This document shows, piece after piece, positions 50,107 through 61,800 of a stretch of 64,000 nucleotides of DNA. This DNA comes from Psettodes erumei (taxonomy: Eukaryota > Chordata > Actinopteri > Pleuronectiformes > Psettodidae), in assembly GCA_016785225.1 (NCBI GenBank), contig JAFBJZ010000438.1, forward strand, positions 1,870,001 through 1,934,000, in the 5' to 3' direction. Under the pieces are notes generated by a model, which saw only the letters and a program-made list of their open reading frames with translations, ran no database searches and had not been told where the DNA came from. Position 1 is the first letter of the stretch; every line of letters starts with the position of its first letter. The translations under genes were made by a program, and so were the position numbers.

Positions 50107-53100
50107 TGTAAGAGTTCCAATGCAGAACTTTTATCAAATATCTCAACTTTTGTCAAAACATTATGTAGAGACATTTTTTTTTCTAAAAAGCAAGACTTTC
50201 TACTCATATCTTCTATTTGAACATGCATACTAAACTGTAGAAACTATTTTCACAGGATTTACTGTATGTATTGATGTTCCCTAGCTTGTAATCCTGTTGG
50301 TTTAAACCTAATAATCTTCCCCCACAAATGCATTATTCATCCTCTGAGATGTTTTGATGTGGGAAATGAAAGGGCTTGCCAGTTTTCTCTGTCCAAAGCC
50401 TCAGGTAAAAGAAGATGACTGCAACTAACCCCCAGCTGGGCTCTGTTACAAACGATCAATACCATTAAATTCAAATCAAAGTCTCCAAATCAAAGTATTC
50501 TGCGCATGGGAAGAAGATAAATTCATTGTCTCTCTCTCTCTCTCTCCCTCTGTCAATCTTTCTCCTCCTGTACACACAAACACACACATTCATCTGCTCA
50601 ATTTATATTTTATTTAAGAAATTAATTTTGTAACATCCCAGCTTTGCACAATGCGATCCACTGACGCTTGCAGATTCAAGGGAGCACTTCAACTCCAGGT
50701 TGTGAGCTCTTGTAGAGATGCCGTCTCTCTTGCCATCACCTTTGATCGTGATATGCATATTTCATGACCAATGTAATGTCAATGAGTCCTAGACTAATCC
50801 ACCTCCAAGCCAGGGGGAACACACCCAATGATAAGGGTGAGTGAACTCAAACAGACTGAGATAAATATTGTATCTTACGAGAAGGAGAGTGAAAGACGCA
50901 GTGGGGCCAGGGGACAGGGATACAGCGGGAGGTGAGATAGTGGGGAAGATAGCCAGAAAGAGAAGTATTTGTCGACTGAGAGAATCAGGAAGACACTGAG
51001 ACAGAGAAGAAGCGTGGGGTTAAAAAGGGTGGGAAGAAGAAGAAGGTCACTGCAGGCCAAATGTTCCTGTCCAGATGCACTGAAAGCTGGTTGAGCTAAA
51101 TTTCTGTCAAGTTTGTACCTTCCCTGCCATGTTGACCCTGACAGCATACAATATTCAGGTCAACAGCAGCTTGCTTCAAACACAACACAGACTCATCTCA
51201 AATCCATGCATCATTAAAATCAATTCATTTCCCAAAAAAATAACTGCTAAGTGATGAAATAGACTGAAAGTTCAAAAATGTGTCTTAATCTTTCATAACT
51301 GTTACATGTTTTAATCATTACAAATCAGTTCTCCAACCTCAGCCTGAGTTCATCTAATTTCCAGTGGCCACTGGGAGACAAATGTAAACACGTACCGGTG
51401 AACTGGCAAATGGCTGATACCTACCATGAAGTTGAACAGAGGGGAAGCACAGAAACTGAGCCAGATATAAAACTCATTCATAGGAGACAAAACATATGAG
51501 ACTTGCTAATTTGCCAGACATATAGATTTCTGCCCCCCCCCCCCATCACTTTCTCTCTTGCACTGTCTCCATCTTTTTCTTACACCCAAGAAATGCATTT
51601 GATTCCTGGAAGCTTTTGATGCAGATGATTTTTGCCTCGAATCGCCTTGTCCCAGCCCTCCGCACAGCCTCTTTGGAAGTGATATGACACTGGATAAATG
51701 ATTATGGGGTCCTCCATCCCCTCCAGCAGTGAAGAGAAGAGGTTATGTGTTAATACAGGAAGAGAGGTTGTATTTTATGTCCGATGATTAGCCTTCTTGG
51801 ACCTAATTATGTCCCTGGGGAGAGTGACACTCCTCTCCTCCTCTCCGCTCAAAACCTTTTTCTCCCTTGCTCCCCCCCACACACACATCCTTCTTTGTCT
51901 CTCAGGTAATAGACACTCAAGATTCTGTTTTCTTTCAACATGAGCAATGTGCACTCAGGGAGCCCTTTCCACAAGTAATCCTAGTCAGCCTGAACAATCT
52001 ACAGTGGTGTGTGAGGGGCGGAAAGAGGTGTAAGATGGGCAAGACAAGCAGGAGGAAGCTACATGAACATTGCTGATTTTCTGGAGCAACAGCAGGGAAG
52101 TAAAAGGAAAAAAGATGGAAAGAGAGACAGAAATAATTTCCACTACACTGAAACCCTCCTAACCTAATTGTGCATCAGTCCCTGGCTAGCTGTAGATGGA
52201 AGTGAAGGGAACCCGATTGCACCTCAGTCTAAAATCTGAATAAAACATGCTCTCTGCAGTATGGTTCAAGGCTGCAGTAAAGCCACAGAGGCCTACACTT
52301 GTACGAGTGCATGGGGCTCCACACAGCTGATACTGATTTGGCATGCTTTTATGAGTAAAGGCAATGAGATGGTGATTGTCGAGTATAATATAAACAAAAG
52401 GATTTTAAACTGTGTTCTTCTCTTGCATATTCCCTTCATTCACAGTTTCTGAAAGCGGAAACGACTCAGAGCCCTTTATCGCAGATATGAGTTACTGTAT
52501 TTCCACATTACATACAGGAAAGAAGGGAGTTGTGGAAATAATGAGACGAACATTTGCTATTAATTCACACAGTGCTAGCATGGAGCTAATGATGCCTGCT
52601 TCTGTAGCTTCAGCCAGAAAGCGCTTCATCTTTTAAAAGTCACATTCACATCTATTCTGCATCAGCAGTTATGTTTTGGGCAAACTGCCAGTCAGACCTT
52701 TCAGTGCCAGTTCAGGAATTAGTACAATCAACACAGGTAAAAGTAAAAGTAGAGCTATTTGTTGTAAGCTGAAATTATTCAATGCAGCAGCCGTACCCTT
52801 CATTTTGCAATTATATGGTTGCACTATTGGTCCAAATACTGTAAATGTTTTTATTTAATCATTTCTATTTCATAGCCAAACTTATCGTTAAGGCTTTAAT
52901 CATATCAAACACAATTTTTGATACTACAATACTACCACGTTTTGCATCAAATATTGATTCAGTGTCAATAAAACATTTTCATGTTCCAGCAAAAGCAAAC
53001 ATCAACTTCCCTTCATGACTTAAATGAAGTGAATCTGTAACCGAGTGGGGAACCCCCCCCAAAAAAATCTCCGTTTGTGGATACTGAAAGAAATTCTCAT

Positions 53101-54588
53101 CTCTAACAGGCAAAATAGAAAGAGAGAGGGAATTGTGAAACACTCTCTCAACACCAATAACATGACATGAAGCTGTAGTTTTCATCTCCACCAGCAGTGG
53201 TAAGTGCTCTCAGTAATAAATACATGAATCTACTCAAATTGAACTCTGGGATCTGTATTATCACAATGTGTTTGCCATCAACACCAGCGACCGCAGGTGT
53301 TTAAATTAAGCAGAATAGATGGCTTAACTTTAGCCATTCAATCATTACATCTTGGATACTGTAGAGGAAAAATAAATGGAAACCTGCAAGGGAAATGTGA
53401 GTACTGATAGAAAACAATTTCACAAATGAACTATAACAATACAGGGCTGCTTTGATTTCTTGTACAGCAGACACAGGCTCAGTTTATTGCTGCACCCCAC
53501 AGTTACATTCCTCTACTCCCCCAGAAAGACTAAGTGGAGTTTACAACAGAATGAACAATTAAATATGTGTGCAACAAATGTACCAAGTTACTCTTTCTCC
53601 TGTTTTTCATTATATTACCGATCATTATATCAGGTACAGAATACTTGTTTGTATGTTTAGCATCTCCCTTGGTCAACTTGAAATTGCACTTGCATAAAAT
53701 TTGCAACATTTAGAGGCCAAACCCATGTTTACTCGGCTGAAAAGAAAGTGAAAAGGAATTGTATATTGCTCGCCCTGCACAAATAACAGGACATGAAGCT
53801 GTGACAACTGCAGTTTGATTGCTTTTTAGAATGGATCTAAAGAATCCCATGATTTGTCCAAAGCTGGGGGAAAAAGAACTCAAGCAAATGCTGATTTCAG
53901 ACTGAATTACAGCAATATTCACTGTGATCATTGCACAAGGGTAAGTGACACATACGAACGTACAAAGAGTTTAGCTTCACATTTAAATTTTAATTGTGTC
54001 CTTCTTGGTGTAAATGGCACAGTGTCTCTAAATGCAGCTCTGGGACTGTGTGGAGGGTGGAAGTACTAAGTGATTACTTAGATGACTGCAGAATGTGCCC
54101 TGAATTGGTTGCATCAGGCTGCAGAGCAGAACTGAAGTGAGCGTCCACTAATTGGTTAAGTATGCAAAGTGCTTCTGTCTCTGCAGTGTGCTGCTCTATA
54201 CTTTTCAGCATAGAATCAGTTTTCATATTGCAAAGAATACATTTCTGTGAGTATGTGTTTGTGTACTTCAAAGGTCTACAATGATTTTATGTGAACAACT
54301 ACTATTAAAATTATGACAAAGTGACTGTTTTGAGCAGTGTTTCTGGTCAGCTTTCATCTGCAGGGATTAATACTACCAAGGACCAACAAAATTCATCATT
54401 CCTGTTTTCCTCTCTTTCAGTGATGTTATTATTACTTCGTGACTGTGAGAAAATTATTAGGATGCGGGAGGGGGCTGGATATATCTTATTCAACGTATTA
54501 AACTAGTGAGATCCTCCCAACAGCTATAATATTTTCAGGATTTGAACAAAAACAACACCCATCTAATAATTCAATCCTAACTGCAAGC
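50107..54588. other. intergenic; CT tract and a short local duplication only
   Basis: It contains a CT-rich tract at about 50527-50560, a purine-rich stretch at 50.88-51.05 kb, a C homopolymer at 51.5 kb, and two related 70-bp segments near 53.12 and 53.74 kb. No gene was recognised. Confidence 0.6.
51533..51544. repeat. C homopolymer (12)
   Basis: A run of 12 C in the intergenic region, followed by CT-rich sequence. Confidence 0.85.
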
Positions 54589-55988
54589 TTTAGCAGGGCG
54601 CTGTCTACTTGCCACTAGGTCCTGCTAATTACCTGGCCGCCGCCGGCCAATCCCGTTCGGTGGTCCGCCATAAAGGCAGTGGCAGGGTATGGTACGGCCT
54701 CTTCCTGAGGACCGAGATCCACCCACTTCCGGGTTTGCTCAATTTCCGGTGCAGCGTCTCCGCTGGTGTCAGGTAGGCTGGCGGTTGCCACTTAAGTGCT
54801 TTAGCTGCGAGTAGTGATTTACGAGGGGGGGCTTTGTGACGTCCTCAGGGTTGTTGCCCGGGAGCTGAGGGCACTGTGGGGCTGCGAGGGTTGCCGCTGC
54901 CCTAGCTGCACTGGCTGGCGCGTACCGTCTCCGCTGTTGGGTTTCCTCGTTTCCCCACACGGCTTATGCGATCCGGTAGGTGTGTCCGTTTGGTGCCTCC
55001 GCGAGTCACTCGGCTAGTCTCCACTTACGTCCGCACTAACCCGCTTATGTTAATTGCAGGAGTCCGCGTCATAGTGGTGGAGCCGGCCAATGAAAGCCTG
55101 TCCCAAAACGCTGCTGCTTTGCCACCGGTTATTTTGCCGACATTTTAAATTTGTGTGCCCGCTGCCGAAGCTCCGCTCACCGACCCGACCTCACCGCCGC
55201 ACGCCGTCTTCCGTCACGGCCCTGTCGGGCGCTGCGGGTCGGAAGCGATTGAACCGGCTGCAGGGACAGGGTTTTAAACTATATTCCTTGCCGGGTGGAT
55301 TATCCCATCCTTATCCCCTTTCTGGTTCCTAATTTTGTGCATATATGTGTGTTTTGCTCTGCGATTTACCCTGGGTTAGTTTAGTGGTTATTTTGATTTA
55401 CTATTTCGCTGTTTTGGTATTTTCTTGGTTTCCTTTGCGTTTAGTTATCATTCTCCTTTTTTTTTTGGTTTATTTAGGCCTGATTTTATAAATCTGTGTG
55501 TTCCCCCACACCCTAATTCTTTTTCTTCTGTCCCAGCAGCTGAGGAGCGACAGTGGAGTTGGTGGCATTGGTGGCGGGACCCCCTCTTCCTGTGTGCTGT
55601 GCCGTGTTCTCCGTGGTCACGCACCCCCCGCCCCTGTGTGGTGTGTGTGCATGCGTTTGGGCGTTGGTGTGTGTGCCACGGGTGTGTGAGGTGTGATTTC
55701 TAGGGTCTCCAGTCACTCCCCACGATCCACTCTCCCGCCGGTGCCTCAGCTCTGGGTCAGTTCTCTTTCTCACCATTTTATACTTCTTAGAAGTGTGTCT
55801 TTTTTTAATCTTATTGTTGTTAAATAAAATGATTGTACACTTGGAACCTCGTCTCTGATTTCATTGGTTAACGAACTTGCGTGCCTTTAGAACAGTACCC
55901 TGTACACCCCATTCTAATTTCCCCGGGTGCAATTTGCCCGGGGTGGCGTTGTCTGGCTCAGGCCCGTGCGTCCACGCCGCTCGCCACA
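54589..55988 (+). repeat. 5' LTR
   Basis: It begins TTTAGCAGGG, where the other copy has TGTAGCAGGG. Identity to the right LTR runs to 55944, ending in a CCCCGGG...CCCGGGG inverted repeat. I place the true end at CCACA (55988), because a conventional TG...CA terminus followed two bases later by TGGCGTTGTCGGCAGG fits LTR-plus-primer-site structure. AATAAA lies at 55823-55828. Open frames inside are incidental. Confidence 0.8.
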
Positions 55989-55990
55989 TT

Positions 55991-56008
55991 TGGCGTTGTC
56001 GGCAGGAT
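55991..56008 (+). other. candidate primer binding site
   Basis: TGGCGTTGTCGGCAGGAT lies two bases after the proposed LTR end and starts with TGG, as expected for pairing with a tRNA CCA end. A similar TGGCGTTGTC string also occurs at 55944-55953, so the assignment is not unique. Confidence 0.5.
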
Positions 56009-56260
56009 AACCTTTGGTCCAAACAGAGACGTGTGTTCCATAGTGTCATTCATTCTGTCTGTGTTCCTGTGTTGCATTGTTGCCCTTGTTCCTGCTTAGG
56101 AGGTGCGAACGTGCCATTTTCTTCTTCTTTTTTTTTTTTACGAGGCAAAGCAGCAGCTGTTTTTGGTGGATTCCCAGGCAGACCCGGTGAAGACTTCTCG
56201 GGTTGTTTTCTCTCGCTCTATTTTTCTCGCTGATCGTTGCAGTTACAGGACGGGCTTAAT

Positions 56261-57205
56261 ATGGAGGGAGATTTGCAAGAGTTGAGGGACTTAATAGCTC
56301 AGCTACGGGCGGAGAATGAGACCCTGAGACAAGAGCGGGCAGCAGCTGCCCCTGAGGCTGGCACTTCAGCTGCCACCGTTCCGTTGCCCCCCCTGCCCCC
56401 TCTATTTCTAGTGCTCCACCAGCAGAGCGACTGATTTTCATGCCCCGAGACAGGAAGTGTCCCATGTTCAGGGGAAAGTCAGGCATAGGGTTGGCAGAGT
56501 GGCTCGAAGAGGCCCAGGTATGCATGCGGGCGCGCCATTTGTCCACTGCCGAGCAGGCGTTCTTTTTGTTATTCGCACCTTGAGGGTGAAGCACGGGAGG
56601 AGATAAAATATCGGCCCAGTGCAGAGAGAGGAGATCCAACTAAAATCATGGCTGTGTTGCAGGAGCTTTACGGGAGTTGTGAGTCCTATGTGGCCTTACA
56701 GGAAGCCTTCTTTTCCCGGAAGCAACAGGAGGGGGAGACCCTGTTAGAATTCTCCCTTGCACTCTTGAGCTTAATGGCGTCGGTGAAACAGAGTGCGCCC
56801 TCCGCCGTGCCTAATGCCGAGACGCTGCTGCGGGACCAGTTCACAGAGCACGTGTTGGATGGTGCTCTTCGCCGTGAATTGAAACAGTATGTGCGCCGGC
56901 AGCCGGAGGCTACCTTGCTTGAGGTCCGGGGGGAGGCAATCAGGTGGGAACGTGAGGGTTTGCCCGCAGGCGTCAGGGGCCGAAGTAATTCGGTCCCTGC
57001 AATTTTTGGGGTCCAGTATGGCATCCAAAGTCGTCCGTTGAGAGAAATGATGAAGCGACAACAAGAGCAGTTGAACCAACTCACTCAGAGCGTTTCTCGG
57101 CTGCAGAACCCCCATCAGCGCAGCCGGTCATCGCAGCGCGGCCCCCTCATTTGCCGGCGCTGCCAGCAGCCGGGTCATATTGCTTGGGAGTGCGATGGGG
57201 TCCGT
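56261..57205 (+). pseudogene. gag remnant with CCHC zinc knuckle
   Basis: It starts at the ATG of MEGDLQELRDLIAQL, a short coiled-coil-like start. The reading frame then breaks twice, near 56395 in a C-rich run and near 56575. From 56577 one frame is open through a capsid-like helical region into a basic stretch. The knuckle CRRCQQPGHIAWEC has C-X2-C-X4-H-X4-C spacing. In intact relatives Gag packages RNA in the particle. Continuity stops just after the knuckle at the first internal deletion. Confidence 0.8.
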
Positions 57206-57672
57206 GTTCCACCACCCGAGACGGCCTTCTGCACCCGCTCGGCTTTTCGAATGGAACCGAATGCCGTTCGGTCTCTGCAACGCCGCCAAGCACCTTCCAA
57301 AGGCTAATGCAACGGTTGTTTGGTGACCAACAGTGCCAGTCACTGCTCCTCTATCTTGACGACATTGTTGTGTTTTCTTCCACAGTTGAGCAGCACCTGG
57401 AGAGGCTGGAGATGGTGTTAGAGAGGCTGCGAAGGAGAATTTGAGGGCTAAGCTGAGCAAGTGCGCATTCTTTCGCCAAGAGGTGCAGTATTTGGGCCAT
57501 GTGGTCTCAGACAAAGGCGTGTCCACGACCGCAAAAGATTGAGGTGGTAGCTAACTGGCAGCCGCCCACTACCATCTCGGAGCTGCGGTCATTTTTAGGG
57601 TTTGCCAGTTACAACCACTCGGTTCGTTGATGGTTTTGCGAAACTGGCAGCCCCTCTGCACAGGCTGGTGGT
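57206..57672 (+). pseudogene. reverse transcriptase fragment (palm, YLDD box)
   Basis: This piece contains a TAFCT...-type strand, PSTFQRLMQRLFGDQ, and the catalytic LLLYLDDIVVFS. A frame break near 57440 separates it from the thumb/connection region (LSKCAFFRQEVQYLGHVVSD), and further breaks precede FVDGFAKLAAPLHRLV. The protease and the N-terminal half of RT are missing at the 5' junction, and RNase H is missing at the 3' junction. The spacing from the gag knuckle to the RT strand is too short for a protease. Confidence 0.85.
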
Positions 57673-58710
57673 AAAATTCTTTAATCGGACCCTTCACAAC
57701 CTGTTGCGGACTCTGCTGCCGCCTCTCGGAAGCGGGACTGGAGCTCCTGCCTACCGCAGGTACTGTACGCTTATAACACCACCCCCACCAGTCCACCGGT
57801 GAGTCCCCATTTTACTTGATGTTTGGGCAGGAGCCCCGGCTTCCAATTGATTTTCTTTTAGGGCGGGTCGAGGAACCGGTTGGTGGCGGCGTTCACGAGT
57901 GGGTCCTGGAGCACCAGACCTGTTTGCAACTCGCCTTTGAAGGTGCCAGGGATAGATTGCGGGTTGCTGCGGATCGTAGTAGGAAGAAGAGTTACGACCG
58001 CCGGGTGCATGATGCGCCACTTTCCGTGGGGCAGTTGGTGAGGCTGCGTGACTTCAGTGCCAAGGGACGGCACAAGATCCAGGATTTGTGGGGGCCTGTG
58101 GTCTACCAAGTCTTAAGAGTACCTGGGGAGGGAGGGTCCGTATATACCATCGCCCCCACTGAGGACCTCACCAAGAGTAGGCAGGTAAATCGTGCGTTGC
58201 TGAAAGCAGTGGTGGAGGTTGAGGCTGCAGTTACTGCCCCTTCGCCCCTTGCGCCTCCTACAGACCAGCCATTGTCGGAAGATGAGCTGTCCTGACGGGC
58301 GCTGCTCATTCTGGCGACGGAAACTCCACCTGCGACATCCACTCAGACCATGGTGGCCAGCCAACCCACCCCACCGCTGTTGCCCTCACAGCCAATCGTC
58401 GGCGGTTTGCCTCCTGCCCCGGCTGGGGTGTCGGCTCCCCCCGTCACACCTTCGGACCTCTTCCAGGCGGTGCCTCCTGTTTCGCTCCGCCTCTGTTTCT
58501 CCGGTCACACCCCCTGCCCTGGCTGCGCCGTCTGTTTCCCCGGATATACCCCCTGCCTCCAGTCCGGTCGTGGCAAGGCGGACGACACGGGCAACTGCGG
58601 GCCAGCATTCTAATGTTTACCATCTTCCTAGGTCTTTGGCGCATGGCGCGGCTAATCCCCTTCGTCCCGCGTCTAGTGTAGTCTCAGCAGTTTTTAGGCC
58701 CTGGTGCTAG
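57673..58710 (+). pseudogene. integrase C-terminal region and pol tail
   Basis: It begins abruptly at FFNRTLHNLLRTLLPP, which normally follows the catalytic Glu of integrase, so the zinc-binding and DDE core are gone. The downstream frame MFGQEPRLPIDFLLG through VGQLVRLRDF, GPVVYQVLRV and VNRALLKAVV is the GPY/F-type C-terminal domain, open to TGA at 58293-58295. A proline-rich tail continues in another frame to 58710 (VVARRTTRATAGQHSN), indicating one more frameshift. Confidence 0.8.
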
Positions 58711-58746
58711 CCTACACTTGGTTAATCGTCGGGCGACGATTCAGTC

Positions 58747-58758
58747 GAGGGGGTAGAT
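58747..58758 (+). other. polypurine tract
   Basis: GAGGGGGTAGAT lies immediately before the TG of the right LTR, the expected plus-strand priming site. Confidence 0.75.
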
Positions 58759-60113
58759 TGTAGCAGGGCCCTGTCTACTTGCCACTAGGTCCTGCTAATT
58801 ACCTGGCCGCCGCCGGCCAATCCTGTTCGGTGGTCCGCCATAAAGGCAGTGGCAGGGTATGGTACGGCCTCTTCCTGAGGACCGAGATCCACCCACTTCC
58901 GGGTTTGCTCAATTTCCGGTGCAGCGTCTCCGCTGGTGTCAGGTAGGCTGGCGGTTGCCACTTAAGTGCTTTAGCTGCAGTAGTGATTTACGGGGGGGCT
59001 TTGTGACGCCCCTCAGGGTTGTTGCCCGGGAGCTGAGGGCACTGTGGGGCTGCGAGGGTTGCCGCTGCCCTAGCTGCACTGGCTGGCGCTGCACCGTCTC
59101 CGCTGTTGGGTTTCCTCGTTTCCCACACGGCTTGTACGATCCGGTAGGTGTGTACGTTTGGTGCCTCCGCGAGTCACTCGGCTAGTCTCCACTTACGTCC
59201 GCACTAACCCGCTTATGTTAATTGCAGGAGTCCGCGTCATAGTGGTGGAGCCGGCCAATGAAAGCCTGTCCCAAAACGCTGCTGCTTTGCCACCGGTTAT
59301 TTTGCCGACATTTTAAATTTGTGTGCCCGCTGTCAAGCTCCGCCACCGACCCGACCACACCGCCAAGACGCCGTCTTCTTCCACACGGCCCTGTCGGGCG
59401 CTATGGTCGGAAGCGATTGAACCGGCTGCAGGGACAGGGTTTTAAACTATATTCCTTGCCGGGTGGATTATCCCATCCTTATCCCCTTTCTGGTTCCTAA
59501 TTTTGTGCATATATGTGTGTTTTGCTCTGCGATTTACCCTGGGTTAGTTTAGTGGTTATTTTGATTTACTATTTCGCTGTTTTGGTATTTTCTTGGTTTC
59601 CTTTGCGTTTAGTTATCATTCTCCTTCTTTTTTTTTGGTTTATTTAGGCCTGATTTTATAAATCTGTGTGTTCCCCCACACCCTAATTCTTTTTCTTCTG
59701 TCCCAGCAGCTGAGGAGCGACAGTGGAGTTGGTGGCATTGGTGGCGGGACCCCCTCTTCCTGTGTGCTGTGCCGTGTTCTCCGTGGTCACGCACCCCCCG
59801 CCCCTGTGTGGTGTGTGTGCATGCGTTTGGGCGTTGGTGTGTGTGCCACGGGTGTGTGAGGTGTGATTTCTAGGGTCTCCAGTCACTCCCCACGATCCAC
59901 TCTCCCGCCGGTGCCTCAGCTCTGGGTCAGTTCTCTTTCTCACCATTTTATACTTCTTAGAAGTGTGTCTTTTTTAATCTTATTGTTGTTAAATAAAATG
60001 ATTGTACACTTGGAACCTCGTCTCTGATTTCATTGGTTAACGAACTTATGTGCCTTTTAGAACAGTACCCTGTACACCCCATTCTAATTTCCCGGGTGCA
60101 ATTTGCCCGGGGT
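58759..60113 (+). repeat. 3' LTR, apparently missing its last ~44 bp
   Basis: It starts TGTAGCAGGGCCC directly after the polypurine tract and matches the left LTR until GCCCGGGGT at 60113. There the sequence switches to unrelated DNA. If the 5' LTR ends at 55988, about 44 bp are lost here. AATAAA lies at 59992-59997. Differences from the left copy are mainly small indels around 58980 and 59330-59400. Confidence 0.85.
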
Positions 60114-61480
60114 CATTACTCTGTGCATAAATGAAACATTTGCATTGAGCCATTCCTCTAAAATATATTGCTTTTTTACTTGACTTAGCCTGCATGAATT
60201 AGAGCTTTGGAAATTAATTTCCCATGCAACAACCAAATTGCTATCTCTGCTTAACCACGTGTTGCGTCTCCCCAAATTTAAACTTTATGCCCTCGTACAA
60301 GCACAAAAAAACTGCTATTAAATCATCATACATCAATATTTTTTCTGCTTCCAGGGGGCCCCAAGAGTTTTTTTTGTGTGTGTGTGTGTGTGTACCTCTG
60401 GTAGTCACATGGCCCTATTAATATGAATGGCAAAAATACAAGAATTTCATGTATCAGCCTACAATTGGGAAAATGGTTGAATACAGTTTGGTAGTTTTGA
60501 GCAAGGTTGAAGTTGTTTAAGTGATTTAGAAAAAAAAGCATAAGAAAATAATATTGATGTATGATGATTTAATGGCAGTTTTTTTTACGTGTACATTTTT
60601 GCCACGAAGGTGTCCAGAGGGTTCAAATTGCATCAATACAATATAAAAGACATTTAAGTGTAAAAGACATTGGATTTCAAAAATTTTACTAAAAAATAAA
60701 AGTTCTTGAAAAAATTATTGCCTCAGGCTAAAATGATCACCAAATCAAAAAAAGAGAAAAATGTACAAAAATGCCTGAGAAGGGCATAAGGGTTAAAAAA
60801 GATTATGAGATTTCATAAAGTCAAATGTTGAGAGTCTCAACTAACAAACAACCTCAACATCATTTAGGAGATTGATGAAGCCCACAGTGCATGTTTGACT
60901 AATGTGCAAGACAGGACAGAGGCCAGGGGTTACTTTCTTGCTCCTGGCATGTGTTTGGCCGTAGCTGTGGCAGCCTTAACAGGAATATGGATCCCGGCCT
61001 GGGGAGATGTCTCAGCCTTGCTGTGGGATCATTATTCCAATGGACAAAGCCTCTGTTATAAATAGGTTCATGAAGTTCTTGGGTGGCACACTCTTTGTTT
61101 TCAGACCTTCCCTATTTGTCTTATTGATCTGAATATGGGTGGCCACAGAGCTGCTGTTTGGAAGCACAAGTGAAAAGATGGTCGGGTGCTGTTTTTACTT
61201 CAGTTCGAACTTGGAAACACCCATTTGTTGTAATTTTGTAACCAGTATAAGCAAAATTTGATTAAGATGGACTAGTCATTTTTTAACACATAATGAAAAG
61301 AGTAGCTAAAGCACAAGCAGATGCAGCATAAGAGCATGTTAAAATTAGCAATACATATTTTTATATTATGAAATGTGCTATTTGTAGTTGTGAATACACA
61401 GGGAATTATCACCCAAATCTGTCACTCTGCACAACTCGATAGAATATTAAAACTTTACTCATTGTTTTTTGCTTTAGGAC
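60114..61480. other. intergenic flank, nothing recognised
   Basis: A/T-rich sequence with a short GT tract near 60378-60392. No coding or RNA feature was supported. Confidence 0.6.
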
Positions 61481-61800
61481 CTGTTGCTTTACTGCCAGCC
61501 TCACTAGAACTTTTTGCTTTGTAGCCTGACTTGTCATTTACTCCTGTTCTCTTTTGCCATCTGTTCCTGACCGGACTCCTGACCGCTCCCTCACCAGCTC
61601 TGTTCTGAACCCCCCCACACACACACACACACTGCACTTTCCCAGTCCCCCTTCACTGGATTCTCAGAAGCCCTCCTCTAATTCCGACTCAACTTGGATC
61701 CATCTTCCTCTACCTATCCTTTCACACAACTTCTTTTGTTAATAAATCCACTTTTAATCCAAACTGCCTTCAGTCTGTCCTCTGTATATTGGGTTCTATA
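61480..61800 (+). repeat. possible dispersed repeat tail
   Basis: Pyrimidine-rich sequence with CTGACCGGACTCCTGACCGC, an AC tract at 61615-61633, then GTTAATAAATCCAC, CAAACTGCCTTCAGTCTGTC and a terminal TTGGGTTCTA. The order resembles common teleost repeat ends with AATAAA near the 3' tip. Family unknown. Confidence 0.35.

Larger units (their letters stand above)
54589..60113 (+). mobile_element. internally deleted Ty3/gypsy-type LTR retrotransposon
   Basis: Two long, nearly identical direct repeats (54589-55944 and 58759-60113) bracket about 2.8 kb. The order is LTR, primer-site-like sequence, gag with a CCHC knuckle, partial RT with YLDD, integrase C-terminal part, polypurine tract, LTR. 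RT followed by integrase is the Ty3/gypsy order. Two deletions and several frameshifts make it non-autonomous and not translatable as a polyprotein. GC content and CpG frequency are far above the surrounding DNA. High LTR identity indicates a recent insertion; loss of the right tip hides any target duplication. Confidence 0.9.

Noticed and set aside
55877..56233. 118-codon frame spanning the LTR end
   Set aside because: It crosses the LTR/primer-site boundary and has no retroviral or cellular motif. The real gag start is the later ATG at 56261.
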